Part shown: piece by piece, positions 1 to 9,076 of the stretch
Layout of the letters: every line of letters begins with the position of its first letter
Numbering within the stretch: position 1 is the first letter of the stretch
Assembly (NCBI GenBank): GCA_003118195.1
Contig: BEXV01001203.1
Location: forward strand, 49,547 to 71,723
Length of the DNA stretch: 22,177 bases
Reading direction: 5' to 3'
From: Hemicentrotus pulcherrimus
Lineage: Eukaryota; Echinodermata; Echinoidea; Camarodonta; Strongylocentrotidae
Notes under the pieces: model-generated
Told to the model about the DNA's origin: nothing
The model's input: only the letters and a program-made list of their open reading frames with translations
Databases searched by the model: none
Made by a program: the position numbers and the translations under genes

Positions 1-1680
1 CACCACCCCCTCCGTCACCCCTCCCACTCTCTCTACCACCTGAATGAGTTAAAAGTCCTCGAGGTTTATTTCTCCTCTTCCTACAAACCTGCAAATTTGA
101 GATTGGGTAAGAAAACGAACAGTTATTATAAAGTTACACGATCGGGGAGACCGACGAAAAGGTAGAGGAAGGTGATATATTCAGAGAAGAATGGATGGGA
201 ACGGGGTGAAGGGGGTAAACAGACACTGATAGAGGGATGACATGGCAGTACATGGTTCCAACTAATTAAGACAAACGCCTGACACGTTAGAGAAAATGAG
301 ACTGTAACGAGAGAGTGAAGTGTGGTACGTTCGATGCCAAAGATTCAATTTACCTCGCCTCTCCTTTACAGTATAATACATCGGCAGGATTACAGGAAGA
401 GCAAATTTAAAGGGAGGCAACTCTTCCGATGAATTACGGCAGAGACGATGTCACATACTTAACACGACCGCAGAGACCTTCGAGAAATCTACATAAAACA
501 ATTTCGATACTCTCGGGCGTCGCCAAAGATTTTCTTGCTTTTAAAGATTTTCTGAGTTTGTTTTAATAATTTGTACATGAATATCATTATGTACTATTCA
601 ACTGTATTTCTTCCATGCCCCAGAAGGGGTCGTTAAAGAAATAAAAAATCGTTGTCATTATTATCAATGTCGCATTTTTAAATAAACGGATATAATTGAT
701 GGCATGTTATGTAATCCGACAAAGATTTTTCTAAAGTTTGTACAACAGGGTACTGAAAACACCTTTGAGCTGATTTACTGAAAGTCTCTGATAGCCTGAT
801 GAGTGTGTAAACCTATTTTATTTTATTTTTTTTGACGTCTTGTAACTTAACAAGGTACCCCCAAAAAAACGGTGTACCTAGATGTTGTGATACATGATTA
901 TTTAAAAATTTGAATTACCCTGAATTTAAGGATTTTTTTAAAAATAAAATTTATGCAGAATATGGGGATTCTAACACTGAGGTACCTGAATGAGAATTCG
1001 ACTATCTAAGAACCTAGCGGACTTGCATCATAAATCAACAGAGTGAATTGCGTTTAAATTACGATCAGACTGTGGATACTAATCAGACATGCAGCCATTA
1101 TTTTGACCATGCACGAAGCCTATTACGAAATGAGTAGAAATTTTGAAAAACAAGATAAATCGTGCTCACCGTCGTGCAGCCGAACAATTAAGTCCGGGTC
1201 TCATGATCTTGAAGAACTCCTTATTATATATTGTAAACATTTTAATTAAATATCTTACTTTGTCATTTAACTGACGACCTTTACAAATTTTTGGTTATTT
1301 TTAGTTGAACTATTTTTATATACTGCCCCAATGGGTATATAGCGAATAGTCATTATGATTGCTTTCGGATTTATTAATGCCGCGATATAACTCAATGAAT
1401 TCGAATTATGTATTTTAGTAAAAAGGTATAATACATACATCTACAATAATTCAGAATTGCAAAAATTATGCAGCAGACCTTTAAAATATGCCGATCACGC
1501 TCCTTTTTCTCTCTTCTCATTTTGTCTGCTAGTGGCTGTTTACAACTCATACATCATTCATGATATTAGGGGATGACTTTGTCTCTTTAAAAAACCACGA
1601 CCAAATGATCTCTGAAAAACTTTCTTTAACATTTAATTTCGTAAACACCAACTTGATTTAATGTGACGTACGAATGGGAT
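1..1680. other. No gene recognised
   Basis: AT-rich DNA with stops in all frames. The first 60 bases are C-rich and the rest lacks repeats that I could see, apart from the possible poly(A) signal at 640. It may be 3' UTR of a plus-strand gene outside the window or intergenic. Confidence 0.5.
640..645 (+). terminator. Possible polyadenylation signal AATAAA
   Basis: AATAAA followed by a GT/T-rich stretch (gttgtcattatt). If a plus-strand gene ends upstream of the window, this could be its poly(A) site. The sequence before it (1-639) has no recognisable coding frame, so this is weak. The 'ttgtcattattat' tail also resembles a SINE or LINE 3' end. Confidence 0.25.
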
Positions 1681-1851
1681 CAAGTCATGTCACTGTATAT
1701 TTTTACGCGAAAAAAAAAAATCAGCGAGAGGCAGCGAGGCATTTACTAGTCTCTTTAAACGCTTAGCCTTCCTCCTTTTCGCTCTCATCTGCGTAAATGT
1801 ATATGCTCTATCAGCTCCGAAGAGGATATTGAAAAATGTGACCTCGCTGTT

Positions 1852-1974
1852 ATGAAAACTGACAAGAGCGCGCGAGGTGCCGTGTGGGGGAGTCTCGTGA
1901 GAGGGTTTCCCGGGAGGGCTAATGAGGAACAGGGGGTGCAGCAGCTGGAAAAGGAGCGATTCAGATCAGAGTAA
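1852..1974 (+). other. Small open frame of 40 codons in a GC-richer patch, doubtful
   Basis: The plus strand reads ATG through 40 codons (starting MKTDKSARGAVW, ending QLEKERFRSE) to TAA, with a donor-like CAGA|GTAAGA overlapping the stop. The same patch is open on the minus strand: 74 codons at 1785-2009 in one frame, and in another about 93 codons from about 1968 down to a TGA near 1691, after an acceptor-like CTCCTTTTCCAG. No family is recognised. One strand may be a real exon, or the patch may just be stop-poor. Confidence 0.2.
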
Positions 1975-2009
1975 GATGTAGACGTATTATCTGTAGTATG
2001 AACAAACAC

Positions 2010-2602
2010 CTGTTAGCTATTTTCCCAATGTCGGTCTTATTTATTTACATTTGTCTGCGTTTCGATTTTTGCCTGATATATACTTTATGTCTGTTGTGTC
2101 AGTTATTGCGATAGTCTCCATTATTAAGCAAATAATGTTAGACGAGCCGCTCTTAAAGGAGCACATCACAGTTAGGTGTGATTGAACATGTAGAGTAATG
2201 CCGTTCCAGACGATGAGTCGTTTGAGTGACGTAGGACGGTGTCAGTGACTGGCGCCTGCTTGTGATGCGTCAAGCGAGAGTAAAAATTGCATTATGTCAC
2301 TTTCTTGTTGGCTCACTGCCTTCACATACATCAGATAACCACTCTCGTGCATGTAACGTCATTTGATTAGCTGCGCCAATCAAACCTGTGAGGAAAGTTG
2401 GCTTAATACGACAAAAATCACAATCACGATGACAATGACAAAGACAATTTATTCTCATGTCACCCACATTGGGGTATGAGGTTAGGTAATGCAACGATAT
2501 GTTTGCATCCTGTGTTTACTTTTTGTACGATATCACTTTCGTATAAATTATGTCGTCAAAGACCGCACAAATCGTTGACGCAGTCCTAAGTCAGTGAATA
2601 GG
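2010..2602. other. No gene recognised
   Basis: Noncoding-looking DNA. Several TGACG-type words (tgacgtag near 2227, tgatgcgtca near 2263, tgacgcag near 2576) recall CRE/AP-1-like sites but are too loose to call. A 65-codon minus-strand open frame at 2297-2494 has no recognisable content. Confidence 0.5.
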
Positions 2603-2747
2603 GACTTTTAGATTTTCACGTCGACATAGTGGACTGCAACGTGTGACGTCCTTTTAAGGCACTGTGAAGTACCTTAAGGCATTGCCAGTGCCTTAGAAGG
2701 ACGTTACACGTAGCAGTCCACTTTGTCGACGCGCAAATCTAAAAGTC
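2603..2747. mobile_element. Foldback (hairpin) element with 62-bp arms, MITE-like
   Basis: The left arm 2603-2664 and right arm 2686-2747 are inverted copies matching at 56 of 62 positions without gaps, around a 21-bp loop. Arms begin GACTTTTAGAT at the outer edge and end AAGGCACTG at the loop. Outside the arms, weaker inverted similarity continues ('cgttgacgcagtc' on the left; inverted 'cgttgcacactg' on the right), so the original element may have reached about 2573-2772. It encodes nothing. The structure fits a small non-autonomous DNA transposon of the foldback type; I cannot assign a superfamily because no clear target-site duplication is visible. Confidence 0.75.
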
Positions 2748-5700
2748 ACTGTCGCCCAGTGTGCAACGGCCATTAGACAACCTCTTTTAACAAGGTTTAA
2801 GGACTACATTACAGTCCGCGCATGCTTATTGAGCAATAGCGTTGAAAGAGTTGCATGTCGAGACGTGCTATCCCTTGGTGCGTCATCATACTGTAATAAC
2901 CGATTGCTTTCAATCAGAGAAGTTAATCTTTCTTCAGAGAATATGGAAAGATGTGCTATTTGATGCTTTTGATGAGCAATAAGTATTGAGTGGAAAGCAT
3001 CCTTGGCTTCTTTGCTGAATTATTGACAACAAATAATTTTTTCTAAAAACTGGCTGTCTGTATCTTGAAAATGTTCAATATTTGTTTACATTGTTCATTA
3101 CTCATCATAAAGAGGGATAAATTATTAAAAGACTTGATTGTACAATCGCAGTATACTGGGTGATGTCACCTCGTATTCAGAGTGGTTCATAACACCACAT
3201 TTTCCCGTCATGATTGAGTGTTATCCGCACTGACCTAGCCCTATCCAAGAAATACTGGACATTGTATGTGCTATTGATACATAGTTTACAACATTTTTAT
3301 ATATGCCAATCATACTTCCCCAATATAGCCAATGTGATGTCGATCTTTATAATATGTCACAATACATGTGGTTGGGGCAAAACTCAGGGCAAGTAAGAAT
3401 AATTATTGCGGGGAATGTCTTTCTCCATCCCAAACATTCCCACCTTCCATTGAAGCAACAGGCTGTGAATAGAATAAGGAGTCATCTTCATTAAAATAAT
3501 GACAATCTGTATTGAAGGGATCATCATTACGTTAACTTTATTTTCCCCATTCTATCTTTCTCCCCCAGACTCTCAAAAATTCCCTCGTGTTCTACCCCCT
3601 CCTCCTTCTCTCTCTCTCTCTCTCTCTCCCTGCTTCATCATTCTTTCCTTTAGCAACTCTCTTCTTCCCATTAATCTTCTCCGTTATTATCGTAGTATTT
3701 TCCTCCTTGCTTTTCTTTCTCTAAATAAAGGTTGTAGTTGAAACTACAAGGGATTGCACACGATTATATAATGTCTGGCCATTAGGAGTACCGTTACAAT
3801 TCGGGACATGATCATCCTGTTAAGAACCAAGACGATATCAATTCGGAGTTAAATAACCCTGCGCGCTATATGACAGATATTGCAATGGTTGAATTTGTTT
3901 CCAAAAAAAATATGACGAGCTTTGAATTCAGTCTTCCTGTCCTCGGATGATCTAAAATCAGATGGAAATGAGAATCATCGCAATATTCAACCATGCAGAC
4001 TAGCGATTAAACAGCTCTTGGGGTGGCAAATGATTCACGGTATGTTGAGATGAAGTGGATAAGACGTAGATATTAGATAAGAAATGATTAGATATTATTA
4101 CTACTAAATTCATACTTGACTAAAGTAGGCCTACATCAAATTTGCTCAAATCTTTTAGGACGTTAGTTATCACATGTGTCGCGTAAAAGAATGTACCTAA
4201 CACTCACTTTGGCTCACAATAGACCAAAAGGGCAACCTAATTCGTTCGGGGATTTGTTCTGCTGAGACTACGTCTGGCTTCACCAAATCCCTCTCCGTCA
4301 AAACACAAAATTTGTTTTCAAATATACCCCTCTAAGCAGACGGGTTTTTTTTCTGTCTACGTCACATACTACTAGTACTCTATTGCACTTTGTAAATCTC
4401 AGAGGCTAAGGTGTGAGGCGCAGAGGGGCTCGTTTTCATAAGGTATACACCAACCTGTCTCAGCAAAGAGTACTGTTTCACAGAGCGAAGAGTGGCTCTA
4501 CGATCCGTTTTCATTCCACTTGAGAAAAGATGTCAGTAATTAGGCTTACATATCTGGGTTGGACGTTTTAAAAGTACGTTAGCATGTCAGCAAATCGTAA
4601 TATTTACTCTATCTGAATCAAAGTGTAATGACTATTACATAATTATACATGGAGATAGACAGTGATATGAATAAAAGAATGCACTGTGATCAATAAATTC
4701 CATATTGTTCTAGTTTTTTTGCCTACATCAAACTAATAAAAATCAGTATTTGCAAATAATCTTAAGCACATGAAGATATTTGGAACATCCATGCCCTAAT
4801 GTTTCTTACACCTCTTAATTGTGGTTTTCTTTCTTTCTTATTCTTGCGATATTACTATAACGTGGGGGTTGTACAATGTAGGGTGTAGGGAAAACAAAAT
4901 GACACTACTAGATAAGGCATATATTTGATTTGTGTTACCAAAAGAAAATATGAACACTGCATCCACGCTATTCAAAATAGAAAATTTGAAAAAGTGCGGT
5001 ACACATTCGATTTCTTCTCGAGAGGAAATAAAGAAATTATGCATGCGTTTGTTTGATGTGGTCCCATTAACTGTAAGAAGTTACCTTCAATCATGTTAAT
5101 GGTCTCTTTACAGCTAACAGAGTCGCACTCTCATTTCGCATCATGACTCATCGCCACGTTAGCGCCTCAATAGATAGACCCAGACATGAAAATAGGTGGT
5201 TTTATATGAAGGCACTGATTTTTCACATGAGATCGATCGATTAACATTAGCACAAAAAGTGTCTAGGACTATTCAAAGATCTCAGAAAATCAGAAATTCA
5301 TTACAGAGGGTGTAAGGGAAGATGTGGAGACAACATAACATTTCATTGGTGAATGAAATTGCAAACAGTACTTAAGCGAGCATGCTGAATAAAATGTTAT
5401 ATTTACTTTAACAGATACATGATCTTTCACGTTAGAACGAAAATACCGACTCTATTTCGCCTATGATACCCTGACCCTATTCTACTTTGCCGATGAGGCC
5501 TATACTGCTCATTAATTGACAACAAAACTGATAATTAAAGACTTTTTTGTCCTTGGCGAAAAGGGACAGAGTAAGATAAATAAACTTCTATTTTCGTCAT
5601 AAAAACGTTGCTTTGACATTTCAGAAGATGAGTTTGACAAATCCAAGAAGATACATACATGTATCAGCGCAATCCTTTAATTCTGGACTAAGGCAAAAGT

Positions 5701-5837
5701 AACTTCATATCTAGGTAAGATCACGTGACTAGTGAGATCACATGCGTATGGCTCATAAACCTCCAGAATAGACCCGCTTGCACAATTTGTGCGCGTACTT
5801 CTTAAAGAAGCTTTTACTTGACCACTCAATTTTTGCA
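2748..5837. other. No gene recognised
   Basis: AT-rich, intergenic or intronic DNA with only the TC microsatellite at 3607-3628 standing out. Open frames at 3214-3741 and 4838-5044 are short, low-complexity and unlike any family I know. An E-box CACGTG lies at about 5723 within 'gatcacgtgactagtgagatcac'. Confidence 0.5.
3607..3628. repeat. (TC)n microsatellite
   Basis: A short uninterrupted TC run inside a C+T-rich plus-strand stretch from about 3540 to 3720. Confidence 0.95.
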
Positions 5838-6001
5838 GTAGGTTTTCCTAACATAGCAACAACTAATACGGGCAAAATAAATTCCAACCATAGATATGCC
5901 ATACTGTCTATCAGGTAAATTGGTAAAATCAGGTAGTTGTCAATTAAGTAGGCACAAGTAGGTATTCTGAAAACCTTAAAAAGATTTTAGTTTGTAACTA
6001 T

Positions 6002-6405
6002 ACCCTATTCATAAAGCCTATAGTTGGCAACTAAATTGTTAATTGTCAACTTTATCCAAATAATATTCATGAAACCTGACTCTTGCTTAGCAACTAAATT
6101 GCTCCCATTTACAGCTGGTGTAGAGAACCTCTAAATCACTTTAGTAGCCAGCTAGTCACTTCATTATTGATTGTCAGAGGGACAAAAGTGGTCTGAATTT
6201 TATAGAATTGGAAGAGATTTTATGCTAGCTGGTAAGTTTTTTAGTAAGGTGGACGAATATAAATTTAGTTGATAACTTGGAAGTTGGCAACTGGACACAA
6301 AAGACTGCCATCAGAAGCCACACAATGGCTAATTCCCAACTAGTAGTTGGATTCTCTGGGGATTAGTTGGCGACTAGCTTAATAACTTAAAGGTGAATAT
6401 GGGCC
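6002..6405. mobile_element. Decayed inverted-repeat element rich in GTTGGCAACT words
   Basis: The left end reads 'accctattcataaag' followed by 'tagttggcaactaa'. The right end, read on the other strand, is 'gggcccatattcacctttaag' followed by 'tagtcgccaactaat'. The two ends are therefore inverted, diverged copies. The interior repeats related words, including AGTTGGCAACT at 6022 and 6282 and a palindrome, CCAACTAGTAGTTGG, near 6338. A short element with inverted ends and no coding capacity fits an old MITE. Exact ends are uncertain because of divergence. Confidence 0.5.
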
Positions 6406-6981
6406 CAGGTTTATATAGGCCAGATTAAATTATTGTATAATAAGCTTGTCAAATGTTTGTCAGACCTAGCACCAGCAACACCGGGAACGCAATATTGCGA
6501 TGATGAGGGAAGACCACTATTTCAAGTTTAGGTCCAGCTGGATGAAATGCTTCGCCACTATTTAGGTCTACAGGTGACTCGCTAACCACGTCTACTCGAA
6601 AATGAATTTAATGCATATTGAACACGACTTACTAAAATAGATTTAAAGATATCTAATTCAGTCCGTATTCATTTGCACAGAAGTTTGGTACATCGATAAA
6701 AAAAAATGACGTCCATCTGTGAATCACAACTTCTTGATTCATCGTTGCAAAAATATTCGAAAAATGCACCTGCCTAAATCTGTCGTGATAATAAAGGTCT
6801 ATATTAGTTCCGCTTCAGGCGATTCCACGACACGTTTCACCATGAATCATTAACATGAATACATGAATATCATTAATGTAACATCTGTTGAGTAAACGGG
6901 TCATTAGGAGATGTAAGGCAATTAGTGTTACAGACAAGTGCGCAGCATGAGATTGAAATAGAAGCGTATTTAATGTCCTAC

Positions 6982-7130
6982 CTTCTCACGGGGCTGCCAG
7001 ACGTCCAGGCCAAATCCGCCTTCCTCCTTCCCCGGGGGGATCGGGGTCTGGGCAGTGCCATGGCGCCTCTCTCGTCGCTGCGGTACGACCGACATTCCAA
7101 CAAGAAATTTAAAAATCCAAGGTAAAGAAC
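6982..7130 (-). other. Candidate first exon of an unrecognised minus-strand gene
   Basis: On the minus strand a TATATAA lies at 7155-7161. About 30 bases downstream starts a short leader, then an ATG at 7093-7095 with a favourable G at -3. 38 codons follow (starting MSVVPQRRERRHG, ending DVWQPREK) up to a donor-like AAG|GTAGGA at 6981/6982. Without splicing the frame stops three codons later (6970-6972). Upstream, 7440-7640 is CpG-richer and has an inverted CCAAT box. I recognise no protein family. The same island is also open on the plus strand: 6934-7121 runs from an acceptor-like TTACAG to a donor-like CCAAG|GTAAAG, so the strand is undecided. No matching downstream exon was identified. 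Confidence 0.3.
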
Positions 7131-7154
7131 AAACTGTGAGTGTAAAATTCCAAG

Positions 7155-7161
7155 TTATATA
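7155..7161 (-). promoter_or_regulatory. Possible TATA box for the candidate minus-strand exon
   Basis: TATATAA on the minus strand, about 30 bases upstream of a TCACAGTTTG initiator-like site and about 60 bases upstream of the candidate ATG. In an AT-rich genome this match could be chance; spacing and context are the only support. Confidence 0.25.
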
Positions 7162-7439
7162 GATCCAAGGAAAGGCTGGATGTATTCCCAAAAGTGGCTG
7201 TGTCCTAGAATCCAAATCCCAAATCCAAGAGGCTAAATAGATGAAGCGTGAATTAATCCAAATAAGGGCATTGATCGCTCTCTCTCCGGTGAATAACCGA
7301 TCAATCAAAACTTGCTCGGCAAAATCACGGAGAGTAAAGAAGCCACATGGAAGCTGAATGTATATTGATGATGGTTCGCCCTCTCGTCTTGATTTATGGA
7401 ATTGATCACATAAGCCAGTTCGTCAATATGCTCAAATAT

Positions 7440-7640
7440 TCTTACGCCGCAAGGTTAATAAAACAGTACCACAGCGTCGACCGTCTGCGTAAGCTAAGGC
7501 GCGAACAATCCAGACAGTAATTTGACAGCCAATCACCAGCACGTACTGTGGAAATAGATAGCGGCGTTTTGAGTGTTGTGGATGTGTGTGGGTTCAGTGC
7601 GCGTACCAACAACCTGCAACTAACAGGTGCCGAAGGGGGA
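7440..7640. promoter_or_regulatory. CpG-richer segment with a CCAAT box, possible promoter region
   Basis: This segment holds clusters of CG dinucleotides (cgtcgaccg, gcgcgaac, gcggcg, gcgcg) unlike the surrounding DNA, and 'agccaatcaccag' near 7528, a CCAAT box on the plus strand that also works inverted. It lies upstream of the candidate exon at 6982-7130. It could be a promoter for either strand or simply a compositional fluctuation. A 73-codon minus-strand open frame here has no recognisable content. Confidence 0.25.
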
Positions 7641-8015
7641 AATAATCTCGAATTGCGAGACAAACGGATAGTGACATAACACAGTTGGAAGTCAAGAAAG
7701 CTATTCGCTTATTATTTGCTTTCCTATAATGCACTTTCCGTCCTCCAGTACTTGTGTAGGTTTAGGTTATGGTGCTAATAATGGCAGAGCACATGATAGT
7801 GAAGTGAGGGGTGGGGTGAAAATAACTTTTTTCGGATGGGTAGAAGAGCGATAGGCCTAAATGATACGACACTAATGATGATTCGCGCATTTAGAAGGCG
7901 CCATGTTTCTGTTATAAAGATAGTCGTTATGCATGCAGATAAGAAAACTTTAAAATGCAGTAGACTTACATGCCACCAGCGAAAGATGACATTAAATAGG
8001 AGGGAGAGGGCATTA

Positions 8016-8173
8016 CCCCCCCCCCCCCCCCCCCCCCCCCCCCCTTCTCCTTTTTTTTTTCTTCTTCTCCTTTCTCTTTTTCTCTTCTTTTCTTTCTCTT
8101 TTTTTTCTTTCCTTTTTTTTTGCGCCGCCAATGGGGGGGGGGGGGGGCCCCGCCCTTTTCGCCCCCCCCCCCN
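8016..8173. repeat. Poly-C / poly-T / poly-G block with an undetermined base
   Basis: 29 C (8016-8044), a pure-pyrimidine tract to about 8121, then 15 G (8133-8147), and finally 11 C followed by N at 8173. Such C-T-G homopolymer runs ending in an ambiguous base suggest low-quality sequence or a poorly bridged gap rather than faithful genome sequence. The glycine- or proline-rich open frames across it should be ignored. Confidence 0.85.
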
Positions 8174-9037
8174 GCCTGAGGCTCTCAAAGTTATCGTTTA
8201 TTTGAGAAAACTCGAGAAGTATGTCTAGCGCTGCATGATGTTGAATCGCATTTTCAAGTATAGGACACACATGACGACGATTCTGCAATGCATGGGAGCA
8301 AATTTTTACAGGATCCATCAACGAACCATGGACTTGTGAGCCATAAAATGATAACCAAAATGATAACCAAGATCTGAAGAAATATACCGTTTTACTAACA
8401 TATTCAAATTGTATGCATACTTTTTAAACAAAGGGTAATGACGACCTAAAAGCTTGCACGAGGTTTCCCCGACATAGCAACAAGTAATGTATGTAAACTA
8501 GATTCCAGGTATTGAAGTTCAGTCATTAATAACAGGTTCATGTATTAACTCGTAACTACGTCACCAGGAAAGATTCACCATTAATATGAATATGTTACTA
8601 AACCGGTCTCTTACGATGATTATGATTTATGGTATTCATGTGTCACATCCTGTCGCCATGACTTCAACGACTGGCCATAAATTGAAGTGGATGTCTACAA
8701 TGTTTCATTAAATAATATTTCGATGTAATGTCTAGCTATGGGAAACGATTGGTAAGATCGCACGAGCCGAAATGGATTGATAAAGTTGTAATGAATTATT
8801 TTTTATCAATATAAGCACACTCCCGTAGTTTGGGAATTGAACCACTCTTACCCTTTTCTTAACGTTTTCTTTTTACTTGTCCCATCTTTCTCATTCTCTT
8901 CACTATAAGGCCCTCTCCACCTCTCTCACATGAAATGTTTTCATCACTCCCTCTCTGTCACATGAAATGTTAAATGTTGAGGCATATCATGGACTGGCAT
9001 TTACATTGTATATCAGATCCCCTGTATTATCTGTTCA

Positions 9038-9041
<4 letters not shown>
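8174..9041. other. No gene recognised
   Basis: AT-rich DNA containing diverged repeat pieces at 8459-8512 and 8571-8608 and leading into the pyrimidine-rich stretch before the TC microsatellite. No coding signal seen. Confidence 0.5.

Positions 9042-9070
<29 letters not shown>
9042..9070. repeat. (TC)n microsatellite
   Basis: An uninterrupted TC run within a wider pyrimidine-rich stretch (about 8860-9200). Serine/leucine-rich open frames read through here are artefacts of the repeat. Confidence 0.95.

Positions 9071-9076
<6 letters not shown>

Larger units (their letters stand above)
5838..8608. repeat. Diverged dispersed repeat, pieces at 5838-5894, 6836-6903, 8459-8512 and 8571-8608
   Basis: The block at 5838 ('gtaggttttcctaacatagcaacaa' then 'aaattccaa') matches that at 8459 ('gaggtttccccgacatagcaacaa' then 'agattccag'). 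The block near 6836 ('ttcaccatgaat...gagtaaacgggtc') resembles that near 8574 ('ttcaccattaat...actaaaccggtc'). In the 8.5 kb copy the two parts lie about 60 bp apart. In the left copy they are about 950 bp apart, with the decayed element at 6002-6405 in between. The alignments are by eye and diverged, so this is tentative. Confidence 0.4.

Noticed and set aside
7775..8321. Glycine-, lysine- or proline-rich open frames up to 137 codons
   Set aside because: Produced by the homopolymer block and crossing an undetermined base.
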